A stretch of 64,000 bases of DNA. It comes from Scleroderma bovista. Lineage: Eukaryota; Basidiomycota; Agaricomycetes; Boletales; Sclerodermataceae. The DNA is taken from NCBI GenBank assembly GCA_037178675.1, contig JAYMGJ010000109.1, positions 124,001 through 188,000 on the forward strand, written 5' to 3'. This document shows positions 1-11,944 of this stretch, piece after piece. The notes under the pieces were generated by a model that was not told where the DNA came from, searched no databases, and worked only from the letters and a program-made list of their open reading frames with translations. Position 1 is the stretch's first letter, and every line of letters begins with the position of its first letter. A program made the translations under genes and the position numbers.

Positions 1-1683
1 ACAGGGCTCACCTCCACACCGCTCGAGGAAAGGGATGCAGCAACACCCATAGCGCTGGCAGCTTCAAAGCGCCGAGGGGCCCCATGCAAATCCCTCGTCA
101 TATGAGCTGCTAAGCGCCTTCTAATGCATCCAGCTATGTCAGGAACACGTGTTTAAAACGTTGCACACTTATCTCCCTGATCGGAACCAAATTTTGACAT
201 GTGACATGACGCTGTAAACCCTTGTCAATGTTGGAACCCTCATATCCATAAGATATGAGCCAAGACACAGGGGAAAATGCATACACTGCGAAGGTGTCTG
301 AATGAACTGGGTACGCCACAATCAACGATCGCTGTCATACCTTCACCTCCTTAGCCTGCTTCCCTGCAATCCGCAGTGTAAGTTGTGATTGCTGGCACAT
401 ATCCTATCTTATTGCCAATCACTGGTGCGGTTCCGCCGCCTTGACAGTCAGTCACAAGGGATACGTACATATGTTATGTGTTCCCATTCAACGCCACCTG
501 CAGACAATCCATGCACAGGACGCACGCTGCGGCGCGACAACGTGCCCTGCCTGCTTCTGCAACAAAACTGCCAACTCACCCACTCTATCTTCTTTAAGGT
601 TAAAGACAAAGGGGCCCATTCCGTAACGTAGCCGTCCTGTACACTCCTGGAGACTGACAAGACAGATCAGCCGCTGAGCCGAGATTCAGGATCTTGTGAT
701 ATCACCTTGGCCAATGTGCTGAAATGTGACATCATGTTACAGGAAATGGTTAGAGGCTAAAGGGACGTGAGACTGAGTTTCGACGACAACACCGATCACA
801 AATCCGCTCCGTTGGTATCCCCTCAGCGCGGGAATCAAGCCTAAAGCAGTGTGCCTATGGAAGGTGAGACCCGCCGTAATGGAAGATTAGCTAACGTCGG
901 TATTTTGAGCGGGTTCTGATGAGCTCACCTTCCGTCATCGTTTCATAGTTGGTGTTTGGATCGCAAAAGAAGTCCAGCGTTCTGTAAAGCATTCGATAGA
1001 AAGTACACGCACCTTTGGTATGTAATGAATTTGGCGACGGGCGACCGCAGAGGGGAAGTAAGTGTCATCAATTGTCAATTTCAAGTTCATAACCAAGTCG
1101 TAAGTAAGAAGGGACATTAAGAGTATCCGTAAACGCAGAAATCTGCCAAATCTGCCAACGGGGAGGGGGGTGTGGTGCGCATGTGCGCGTCGTAAGAGAT
1201 GGATGGAAGTGTGACGATCGAGGAAGGTCGCTTGGGGAAATCAATCACCGCAAACCGAGGTATGTAGAGGAATGAGAAATTAGAGCGAGAAACGAGCCAT
1301 GCTACAGCGAAGACAGCACTGTGCAATAATCACAGGCTAAGTATTGCTCCCCCTTGGCTGGAAGATAGTAAAAAGGTAATAAGTACCAGAAAAACTCGAG
1401 CCGATGCAGGACTAATATATTCACCTGCTAGATGGAGTAGAAAAAAAAAGGAAATAAGGTATGATACAATCAAAGGGGGATCAGCACAAGGAGGAGCAAT
1501 GAGATGAGAGAGGAAAGGCGAGAGACTAGTATCGGAGACACAAGCAGAAGATCAATCCAAAGACGAGACGAGACTGAGATAGCAATAAAGCAATATTAGA
1601 GTAGTAGTCCGAAGACTGCCAGGCGGAGATCCGAGAGCCAAAACAGAAACAAAAGGAAACGTCTATGGGGGGTTGGGGTGGTA
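1..1683. other. No recognisable gene
   Basis: Only short open frames of about 80 codons or less lie here, on both strands, and none resembles a known family or has credible splice partners. The A/G-rich part from about 1360 to 1680 directly follows the stop codon of the RING-finger gene and is probably its 3' UTR and terminator region. No RNA gene or repeat was recognised. Confidence 0.5.
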
Positions 1684-3096
1684 TCATGCCGCGTTTGTCG
1701 AACCCGACGAACGTGAGCGAGCGGCTGGAACTGCGAACGGATAATTGATGGATTTGCCATTGGGTGGACTGTAGGCGACGTTGGGGTTAGGCATCCAACG
1801 TTCGTGGATTATCTCTCTATCCGATTCATCAGAGTAGGACCGCATAATTTTTTTGGGAGATGACGAAAATGACATCCCGCGTGGTTTGGAAGGAAGAGGT
1901 GGCACGGGAGAAGTAGTACGAAGACGAGAAGATTGTAACGGTGTCTCATTGCGGACCGCGGGAGTGGCAGACCTCGCTGGTGTCACCGGCCTGGACCCAG
2001 GAGGAATGGCAGTAGAGGAACTCCGCATGTGAGATGGACCAAATCGGGAGAGGGTACTATGGGCACTGGGAACGCTATAGACAGATGCCGCTGACGAAGA
2101 AACGGACTGCCGGCGATGTTCGGTCATCACGGCTGGCGCAGCAGAGCTAGGGCGAGTGGGGGATATCCCGGGTGCCACTGATTTAAGTGCAAAACGACTA
2201 ATCTCTGCTCGCAGAGATTGACATTCTTGTACTTTTTGGGTATAAAGGGTTTGCTAGGGAGTGGTTAAGTCAGTATTTGGATGATGACACCAATCTGTCA
2301 CACAAACCTGTCTATAAAGGGAAATCAGATATCGAAGTTGCCAAGAACGGACCATGCCACTTACTGTTTTAGTTCGGCTTCCAATTTCGAGACAGTGAGT
2401 TCCATATCGTCCAGCTTCCCTTTTAGAGTGGCTTCAACGTTTCTAGCCATTTTGGTAGCTTCAGAATGAGCGAAGTGATTCATCAAGATTGCTTTGAGCA
2501 GCGCAGCACTCAAAGTAAGCGATGAGACCTGGATATTTACTTATCAGCACAGCTATTCGAGTCAGAGGGTTGTGAGATGACTCACCTGGTTGTCGGAGCT
2601 TTCATCGTGAGTTAACCAGTCTTGGAGCTCTTGGTGCAGAGTGGAGACCTCCTCCACGGAGCATTTTTTGGCGGCTACTTTGGCCACTTTGTCTTCCAGC
2701 CGACGAGCCTCGACGCGGGAGCGCGAGAAGGTGGGCTCAATGATGGGAAAGCGCTCTTCCCGAGGAGGCTGTTGGTCGACTGCGTCATGATGCTCTTGCT
2801 GGCCACCTCGACGGCGAGAGGCGGCAGAGAAGTCGATGCGGATGAGACGGACATCGTCGCCAGAGAAGTGTTCGCGACAGAAAGGACAGACAGGTTGGAG
2901 GCGTGGCAATGTCTTTTCTACGATTTTATGGCAGCAGCTTGAACATAAAACATGTCCTGGATGAAGATGAGAATTTTTTCCGCCGTCGTGGGGTTGAAGG
3001 CGAGGACTCACCGCAGGGGATGGAGTGCGGGATGCACTGCGGACTGTACTCTTCTGCGCACACGTCGCAAATTGAACCAGGACCGAGCGTCAGCAT
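1684..3096 (-). CDS. RING-finger (C3HC4) protein, putative E3 ubiquitin ligase
   Basis: Five exons on the minus strand: 3096-3012, 2956-2586, 2528-2365, 2311-2308 and 2253-1684, giving 397 residues. The N-terminal RING has CDVC, then CGHVLCSSC, then CPFC within the first 50 residues, a C3HC4 zinc-binding pattern; intron 1 splits it at the CGH glycine. A coiled-coil-like stretch follows (about residues 90-220), then a Ser/Pro-rich, probably disordered tail. RING proteins of this layout usually recruit an E2 enzyme to substrates; the substrate cannot be told from sequence. The chosen ATG places the RING at the extreme N-terminus, as is common in fungi. Exons 3 and 5 are out of phase unless a 4-nt exon at 2308-2311 is included; with it, two introns of 53 and 54 bp result and the frame is open to the stop. 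The family call is solid; the biological role is unknown. Confidence 0.8.
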
Positions 3097-6000
3097 GAGG
3101 GTCAAGACGCAGAAACCCTTGCCAGGTTTACTTGTTGAAAGGGGGCTTTGACAAGGGATCTGGTTTGACGAGGTGGTGGATAAATAGCATGAAGAAAATC
3201 TTTGGATGGGTCCAGCCACAAACTTAGAATAAAATTTGTACGTACAAACAAATAAATGAAGCACAAACAAAAACTGCCTCCGTCCAGATCTGATGACGAG
3301 TCCCCTTAGCAAGCCTGCCTGTGCTGAATAAACGGGTGTATAATACAAGATAATCTCTCCATTGTCGAGTGGTTTCTGGTATTTTCCAACTCGAAATATT
3401 CTTATTTTGGTTCCGTTCTGCCAAGAACCTAGTCTAGGGTTAGGGCGAAGGGCGAAGGGTATGACGAGATGGTCTGCTCGCCTCTCCAGCGGTCCAACTT
3501 GGTTGGTCGCATGGTAGCCGCGGTTATTCTTCTGACACCCAACACGCGCTGGCGGCCCGCGATGAGCTCCCTCTAACATTCCATCCCGAGCCCGAGTATA
3601 TTGCAGTGCGAATGGTGTTTGCACTGGTTTCTGGCAACGGCGGCGCAATATTTCCCGTCCCTCGTTTCATGACACGGGTGCACTCGCAATGTCACCGATG
3701 GGCCTGCTCCGACCCATACCATACCTGGCGGACGTGTGACTCCTCCCGCAGTCCGTCCATTAGCCCTGGCGAAATGCCCACCACTACATGTCGTGTATCC
3801 ACTCGTGAACCCGCAAAATCCCACCGCTTTTGAAATTTGCAGTCCCTTTTCCCAAATTGTTTTCATGGGTTTGCACGGTATCACCATCGTAAGGGCCCTT
3901 TATTGCCTGCTTTTGGTGCTTAATGGCGTCTCCTCACACGATAGATCCCATTCCGAGCAAGGAAGCTGTGCGGATTGGTGATTTCTCGCAGGGTTCTGCC
4001 GTTAACGTATCTTCTCTTCCGACTCGCGAGGAGACCACACCAGCCGTGGCCGGTGGTCCCCTACCACCATTTGACGTCCTTCCTTGACACAAACCGTCCA
4101 GCCTTTATCCGAGTTTCTTTTCTTCTGCAAGATGGCACGCACGCTGATCTCTTATCCGGCTGTATCGTAGTTTTATTAAAACCTTTCTCCGCCCGGTGAC
4201 TCCCTCAAACACGTTGCCACACCCAAAATTCCAATGCCCTCATGGAAATGGCTTCCTACACAAAGGTAAAATAGCCGCAGATTTGAACGGAAAACGTGAT
4301 AATAGGCTGTACTGCGCATCCTGACCGTTGTCTGCATGTCCTTATCACAGATTATCTTCTGCCGATACCTGACCAGCAGCACGCCAACCGCTTCGGAACA
4401 TGCCCCCTTGTCGTGCTGTGCTCGGACCTTTCGCGGGGTGGACCATACTTGGTCGTTCGGAGACCTTGCCGTACTATGGATCCGTGGCATGCATCGCACT
4501 ATCGATCGCTCCGTGCCTGCCATATTTTGGGATATGTCCATCTTGCTCAAAGCACGTCGCGCCATAAGCATCGTATCGGTATTGTATCACGACTGCATTG
4601 TCGTGAATTTTGTGATCTGGTGGTTCTAGGCACCGACGATGAAATCACTTGCAATTGTCCCTGGACAGAGTCACTATAAAGTCCTTTGTGCTGACTTTGA
4701 CCATTCCACGATGCTGGAATGATTGCGACGGATCGAGAATGTGACTTGAACCGGAGCATCGATTAGCACCGGTCGCGCATTGCTACCTTGACTCGCGCAA
4801 GACTCAGCGGGTTGTGGCTTACAACTAACTGGGTAACCCAGTATCTTAGTTCATCCCTGGAACATCTCTCCGTTCTAAAGTACCTGCTCCTGCCCCTGTG
4901 CGGAAGCCAATCGGGCACTCTGCTTGCTAATCTTTTCCTCTGTCTTTCCATCCAGTTTTCGAGAAACTCGCGACCAGGGTTGTATCCTCCAGGTCCTGTA
5001 CGTACAACTACGCCTTTCTTCCGTCTCTGCACTGGTTGGCCCTGCCTCGGCTTGACGTTCTAGCTGCCTGCTGCCTCACTTCCGATCCTATCATTCTAAT
5101 CGCAGGGGACGGCCACTTTCCCAGGAGGCGCCATTCATACCAGGGGATCTGTAAGACGAGATTCTAGAAGATCCATTATCTCCTTCTGTTGCATGCATGT
5201 TTTAGAATCTCCTCTCGCTTAGTTTGCAACAAGATGGCCACATAGATACTTTCGTGGGCAGGACGAGTCCAGTGGCTGACCCGATCAGTGCCACTTGACA
5301 TTGGAGGGAAACCGTTACGAGACAGCCTGGATTTCCACCAGACGTAGGTTTATTCGAATCCAACACCATTCAGACCAGAGGACCTGAGACAAGATTCTAG
5401 AAGACCGATTATTTTCTGTTACGTGCGTATCTTGGGATCTCCTCTCACGTAGATGGCAGCAAGATAGCCACATAAACGCTTTCCTGGGCTAAGACAAGGC
5501 CAGTGACTGACCTCGACTAGTACCACTTGGCATTGGAAGGAAACCGCTGCGACACAGTTTGGATTGCAGACGGAGATTTACTGCTCGGTATAGAACACGT
5601 CCTTTGCCACCTCGAATCCAGGCGACTCGATGATTGCAATTATTATGTAGTAGGTGGGGGACACGAGGCTCGAGGACACCACTATCACAAAATACGGCTA
5701 TTGGCCCGGATAATAATTTCCGAACCCAGTTGCACGCGGCGGCAAACTTAAGTAGACTCTCGAGAATTCATTATTCCGACACCTACAATCAGTATCCCCA
5801 TACGATCAACTTCGTTCACGCTCGAGTGGGTGCCCCACGCTGCAACTGCATCGAGGGCGTAATAAATAATTGACACATGGATATCCCCTTTGTTCGAGGA
5901 CTCGAACACCCAGATTTCTTACGTCCATTATGTACGTACGCCCTACTGTCAGTGACTGGCATTATATGTGCCACCCGAGGTATATGTAGATATGGATCGG

Positions 6001-8171
6001 ATTCATTAGAAGCTCGATTCGGGAGTTGGAAGATACTCAAATGGACGCTTAAATGATGCACTGATAGCCTGTTGAAATATTTGGCACCTCACTAATATTG
6101 TCCAGTGGAAGGACTGAACAGGTCCACAGTATGGCAGAGTATACCCCTGATCAGTAGTTGCCTAGCCTTTGATAAAGATAAGCGCTAAGCTGCCATGGCA
6201 TATTACCCAGAGCACAGGAAGGCTACACGGTCTCTGCGTGACCGCCACATCAATCAACACCATCACTCGCGATCATGATTCTGATTCCGAATAGCCCACG
6301 TCCATTGATCCAAATCAAGGTGTTTGCAGGTCGACCAAACGTGATGAAATGAACGCAATGTGGCGTGTCAGCCATGTCTGTTGGGCGAAGGCCACGATAG
6401 TACCACCTACTGGTATGGTAAGAGAAATCTGGGGTCAGGGAAAGGATATGGGCAAATGATCTGGGGATGTGGGGTGGGGTGCATTCTGGACACAATGAAA
6501 TGCCACTAGCTTGCAGTGGTCAGACCGTTGGGGCGCTTGATCTGAAGGAAGGAGGTACCGTGTAGCATTCAACGTACAGCCATGGTGCTGTGCTCAGTGT
6601 AGGAGATCAACGTTCAATGGTCATAGTTGGCGGCAGACTGAAACAGCATGCTCGCCGCCCGCGACACCGCACAGACAACCCCCAGGCGACAAACGATAAC
6701 AAAGTTGCCGTCTTAGTACTACCTCGAACCACCAATTCTCAAATTCGTGCATGCTGCAGGCTGCCGCAGTGCAAGTATGTCCAAACCATCGTTGATCCAT
6801 GGTCACGGCCAGCCCCATCACAGACTCCGTCTTCTTTGGTTCCTGGAATAACTGGAGTCTAGAAACTAATATTGCTTATAATGCAACGTTCAGTTTCGGC
6901 TACAGCGGCGAACTGAAACTGGGCTCAACTATCGCATGAGCAGTACCAAAGCCAAACTTTCAGGGAGAAAGGTAAGTCGTTCTTCTGAAACAGGCGATGG
7001 CAGTAACCTACGCGTCTGTGGTGCTATCCCACCATGAGTGACACTTCGTGCCATGCGACGATGTGGACCTTCTCGCAGTTGCAACAACAGTTCTTGAGAA
7101 ATATAGTATGGAGCTAGTAGGCATTGAACAAATGTTCGTTGTGTCTGCAAGGTCTTTGACCAATGGCAAATGCAGGTTTTAGATTCTTGCTCGCTCTGTT
7201 GGTTAGGGTGCCGATTCAAGGATTTTCGAGGCAGAGGACTTAAGCAGAGGGCATACAATTCTATCGGCTCTCCGGCAACTCCCTACTTGCGCCAGCGGCC
7301 AGAGACAGCCTTTTCGAACTTGCCCCTGAGTTTTCTACGCACTAACTTGGGCTCACCGACGCCACACTGTTCAGAAATTCGCGATTTGGATCTGGCCCCG
7401 AATAATGGACGCTCGCTAGCCATGGGGGAGCTGCCAATGAATCTAAACGAAAGTAGTCGTACCTGACCGTATAGCCACAGAGAAACCAATTTGCGCCTTA
7501 CGTGAGAGACACTGAACCTCTATTAGTGTTACGTCGTCCATGTAGCTTCGGCGACGTCTCTCACTCGGCCGACCCGGTATTGCACCCACCACTATTCGCA
7601 AGTCGAGATGTGATTTAATTAGAGGTCCAGGCCATGTCGCGTGGTCTAACACAGTTCGTCTTTTCCGACTGGATCATGCCATTTGCGACCCGATCGAGGC
7701 CGGTGAGTGTGTTCATGTCCTCTTTAATTCTTTGGCACAGCGTCACAGCAAGATCAAAGCGCGCGTATGTTGGCTTCACTATGTATATTTTAACATAAAA
7801 TTGCGCGGTATATTTTTCGGTACGCTTCGACACGTCGAACTGCCGCGCACTATTCCTTCGATTTGGCTTGGCTCATTTGCAAATATGGACATCGTTTTTG
7901 ACCGTGTAAGTTTGCCCCTCGAAACGGCTTGGATGAAGTTGTAAGTGACACAAGAAAAGATGTGCAATTGAACCCAAGCTCTTACACCCACCCTTCGAAA
8001 ATAGGTACATAGTAGATGGGCCGCAGGATGTATTGTCTTTGCACCTCGATCAGGTGTGTGTGTGTGAATTATATTTCTATACCGATACAAGCAAACAGTG
8101 CGAAGATGTGGTGCCAAAAGGCCTTAGGAATGTAAAGTAAATGGACAATAAACCATGAGATCCATGCACTT
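3097..8171. other. Gene-poor 5 kb stretch
   Basis: No frame here can be joined into a credible protein and none of the short translations resembles a known family. The only structures seen are a diverged tandem repeat (5145-5580) and an 18-bp palindrome (TGTTCGAG, 2-nt spacer, CTCGAACA at 5891-5908). The stretch could be decayed mobile DNA or hold non-coding transcripts; sequence alone does not decide. Confidence 0.4.
5145..5580. repeat. Diverged direct tandem repeat, two copies, period about 235 bp
   Basis: Copy 1 (about 5145-5352) and copy 2 (about 5381-5580) share ordered blocks: AGATTCTAGAAG, TCTCCTCTC, AAGATGGCCACATA (AAGATAGCCACATA in copy 2), CCAGTGGCTGACC (CCAGTGACTGACC), TGCCACTTGACATTGGA (TACCACTTGGCATTGGA) and GGAAACCG. 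The match runs the full length with many substitutions and small indels, so the duplication is old. No open frame is conserved between the copies, so it does not look like a duplicated exon. Confidence 0.7.
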
Positions 8172-10453
8172 CTAAAGTTCGCGGAGGATCCGCTCGATCT
8201 CCAGCTGCACCCTCATACGCGAAGACTTGCCCTCTGGTGTCTGCCCCCCCAATATACTCATCCTCTTCTGTGCGCCTTCCCCGTTCCCGTTTGCTTTCGT
8301 TCCAGGTGTACTTGTCACCACAGCGCTTCCTAAGAGTCCAGATGCAACACTAGCAGCGCTGCTGTCCACGCCAACTGTGCCAGCTTCGTAGAGGAGCTCG
8401 AGGAGCTTGATCCATTGCTTTCCCCAGATATGCCCCGCTTCGAGACCGGCCACGTCCAGCGCAGCTATATGAAGAGATCCCGCACAACGCTGAATCAGGT
8501 AAGAAAGACATGAACAGAGACGAGACGCACCGTGTAACACCTGCGCCGCCACCGCGGTCTCCAACAAGCGTTCATCCCCAAGCATACGCGCAAAATACGT
8601 CCAGAAACGGGGGAGCTGGAACAGCTTCTGGGCTCTGCCCACTTGGGCCTGGCCTGCTCCCGCTCCCGTCTCCGCAGCAAGAGCTGGAGTAGGGGCAGAC
8701 GCAGACATACTCAACACAAGGAAATATACCCTCATGATACCTGTGATACGGGTCGAGTACTCTCCCGCGCTCTCCCACTCATAGTCGTCATCTCCTCCAT
8801 AATCGCTTCTCCATGTGCGGCAGTACCCCATCGCTTTCTTGCGCTCTACTTCGCTCAACGGTTTCTCATCTACGTCGTGCATTGGAACAACGACAGGAAC
8901 ACTCCATCCGCCCGTGCGCTGAACCATCCTGGCGAAGAACACCTCCGGAAACGCGTCTGATAGAGAGGGATGGTGAAGCAATGCGCATGTGACGATTGCA
9001 AGGGGAAGTGCGGATTTTTTTACGTCCGTCACTTCAGCTTCCGCTCGGAAGAGGATCGATTTGGAGAGGGAGGAGAGGACCGCAAGGTAGAGGGGCTGTG
9101 GGAGGGGTGTTGATGGGCAGACAAGTTCTAGCAACTGGCGCGTCTGTTGTGAGTACATCGAAAAACAAAGGAGTACGTGTTACTGTATCAGTGTATGTGA
9201 AGAACAGCGGATAGGTACACGAACGATTCGTGATATCGTTTCTTGGTCTTGGGTGAGCCGCACAATTTTCGATGTGATCTGCCGTCGGATAACATTCCAT
9301 TGCGATTTGAGAGCCTTGTCGTCGTTAACACTCTTCATCGGGCCAGATTTGAGGTTCTAGATTGGATACAGACGATACGTTAGCCCAGGTGCATTCAGGG
9401 TCACTGAAAAGATGAACGATGTACCTTGAGTGTCTCTCGGGCATACTTCCAATCTTCTCCGGCAGAAGCGATCCCCATTGCTTTCCTACCCTCCGCATCT
9501 GAATCTTCTTTCTCTCTTTTCCTCTTTTCCATCTCTTGTTGCTCTCTCTGTTGCCTCTCTTCTTCCTCTTTCGCCTTCCTCTTTGCTTTCTCCAACTTCA
9601 GCCTTTGCGCCTCTTCCATCCCCTCCTTATCTTCCCGACAACGTCTCTCTTCTTCTTCTCTTCTTCTCTGCTCTGCATCAAGCCTCGTGCGCAACTTGTC
9701 TTCCTCGGCCCTAATAACCCTTTCCATTCGGTTCTTCCTTGCCCTATCTTCTTCACTCCATCTCTGATGCATCCGTTCCTCCTCATAGCGTTGTTTTATG
9801 TGAACCCCTTCGAGGAGTCGTTGAACGTCTGCAAGCTGGGAGGTGTATGTGCTATGTTGGGCGAGTAGGGCGGAGTTGTGAGTAGATTGGAGGTCTGCGG
9901 CGTGTGTGACATTGGTGCTTGTGTGGAGATGGTGAGCGGTATGCTGTGGATGTTCGTGTTCGAGGGCACGCATGTATCCGCAGGGACATAGCGCATAAAT
10001 TCTTTAGAACAAATATCAGGGAGGACTCACCAGCGCATCTCTCCCGATGTCATGCTTCCATTCTTCGTATGAATCGTGATGTGTTGTGCGTAATTGGATC
10101 GTGGCGACTGTTTCTTCCAGAGCGCGTCTCTTTGCTCGGATCATACCATCTATGCGCCGCGCTTGTTCCTGGTTGGACCGGAACTGGAGAGGCGATTCCT
10201 GCCTTAATTCAGGTTCGCGGGATGGCCTTTTGGGTAGTAGCCAGATATATGAGCACTGTACTGGAAATATCAATGAAGGGAGAGGAACTTACCTCGGTGT
10301 AACATCATCTTCATCGCGCCAGAACTCCTCGTCTTCGGTTGCCGTGCTGTCGCTGTTTTTCGTCCTGCGTCGTATGATGAGTATGGGTGTAGAAAAGCGT
10401 AATAATTCATCTCACCCCAGGACAGGAGAGGGTGATTTCAAACCGTAGCGCAT
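8172..10453 (-). CDS. GLE1: mRNA export factor GLE1 (nuclear pore, Dbp5 activator)
   Basis: Exons on the minus strand: 10453-10416, 10364-10293, 10226-10031, 9943-9425, 9356-9225 (or 9219), 9143-8531 and 8464-8172, about 620 residues. The middle is a long charged coiled coil (KRKAKEEEERQQREQQEMEK). The C-terminal half carries the Gle1 fold: TRQLLEL, FPEVFFARMVQRTGGWSVP, then YFLVLSM, FQLPRFWTYFARML and a terminal GHIWGKQWIKLLELLYEAG. Gle1 sits on the cytoplasmic face of the nuclear pore and, with inositol hexakisphosphate, stimulates the Dbp5 helicase in mRNA export. The C-terminal exons are certain; the 3' splice sites of exons 3 and 4 and the donor of exon 5 are less sure. The first exon begins MRYGLKSPSPV and is in frame with a long ORF immediately upstream, so the real N-terminus may be much longer. 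Confidence 0.88.
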
Positions 10454-11944
10454 TAAGCTGTTGTCCTTGAAGGGCCGAGGTGCGGCATGCTGATCACCCT
10501 CCGAACTAGACGAACATTGTCTGATGAGTGAAGGCGAAGTTCCGGTAGAAGTGGAGGATGGTAATGTAAGTTGGCTGTCAGACAGCAGTTTGTGTCGGAT
10601 AGCCCGGACCTCCGAACGAAGACTCTCTACCTCCTTGGAGACAACCTGTCGACGCTCGTTAATGTCTTGCATAGATGAGGTGAGTTGTTGATGAGCATCA
10701 GAAGAGGACCTGGGGAGACTACAGAGTTGTTCCTGGCAGCGATCGTATCGGTCGGTAAGGCGCTGTACTTCATTTTCACGAGATAACAGGTCAGAGTTCA
10801 GGTCTCCAATAAGAAGTTGAGTCATTATCATCTCAGTGAGCTTTTGGTTGTTACGTTCCTGGCGCTCTTCGGCCAGAGAGATACGATTGAGAGCTGCGTT
10901 GAGGGTGGAAGTGAGTTGAAGTGCCTCATTTCGAAAAGCATCGAACTGGACTTGAACTGGACTTTCGATAGAAACTGGACGGGTAATAGGGTTAGGAGGA
11001 CCTTCTTGCATGTTAAAGGAGAACAGAAGAGTAGGTTTGCCAACAGTGGCACCGTACATAAACCATCCAGCTGGGAGCTCATGCTGCGTTTTCTTCAGGA
11101 AATCCCGAGTGGTCGTCCAGTCTTTGAAAATAACACAGTAGACGTCATCTTCGAGTTCGATTCGGCTATAAGCTATCGCGTCCTGACCAAAATCCTGTTG
11201 TATGTGATGGTTGAGACCTTCAATGTTTCCTATCCCGGCTATTCCATCAATTGCTACTTCTCCCCCGTACTTTGGAATTATATAACGAGGGCGTCCAGGG
11301 CAGAGGGTACGGCCCTGAAGGAAAGGAGGGGTTCGTAGAACCTGTTCTACATCTGATTCTTGAAAGAGATCAAATGAAATTCTGGTCTGTGAACCCGAAG
11401 GGGGATGCGTAATTTGTTCAGCCATAATAGCAAAATGGCGGGCACCAAACCATTCACGAAGGAGGGTAAGCATAGAACGGGCCTCACTGTCCGTAGAGAA
11501 AGAGAAGAAAATCCGACGTGTGCAATCAAGCCCATTGCACACCCTCCATATAGCACGGATATTGGGGAGCGCATTTAAAATGATACGAAGATCCTCCAAT
11601 ATATCAGGGCGAGGACTAGCCACCGAGGAGCTAAGGGTGATATATGCATAATCAAGGGTAGATGAGGCATCACCCTTCCGAACGTTCACCGGCGGGAACT
11701 CGTATTGGTTTCGAAGTTCGTCCAGAATACATAATAAGTGGTCCCGAGCAGAGTCTGGGCTCACATGCTCCAACCCGAACACTGTGAGTTCAAAGCCCAC
11801 AGCACCCATTGGGCTGTCTCCCTCTTCAAACGGAGAAGTGAGACGCAAACGACTTGTGTCCACTTCGATTCTGGGATGAACGGGAGGAGGAAGTTGGTGA
11901 GAGATGGGGTGGCGCAGAATACGGGTAGGGGCAGAGGTCGACAT
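10454..11944 (-). CDS. ORF with retrotransposon-ORF1-like domain, open into GLE1
   Basis: A 497-codon frame without introns starts at ATG 11944 (an in-frame ATG also lies at 12019). It contains a proline-rich N-terminus, a region with RRM-like alternation (YAYITLSSSV; RRIFFSFSTDSEARSML), a block with RTPPFLQGRTLCPGRPRYI, then DAIAYSRIELEDDVYCVIF, and a C-terminal coiled coil. I recall similar proteins in mushroom genomes as the first ORF of non-LTR retrotransposons; this assignment is from memory and uncertain. No reverse transcriptase ORF lies next to it. No stop codon separates it from the GLE1 start at 10453 and both share one frame, so it is either a fused N-terminal part of GLE1 or a neighbouring gene that ends by splicing. 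Confidence 0.55.

Noticed and set aside
5885..5915. B-box-like GTTCGAGTCC on the minus strand
   Set aside because: It is part of an 18-bp palindrome; no A-box, anticodon arm or T-stem pairing could be found.
9426..9868. Overlapping plus-strand ORFs rich in Ser, Phe and Leu
   Set aside because: They are antisense shadows of the Lys/Glu/Arg-rich coiled coil of GLE1; purine-rich codons read backwards give open Ser/Phe/Leu frames.
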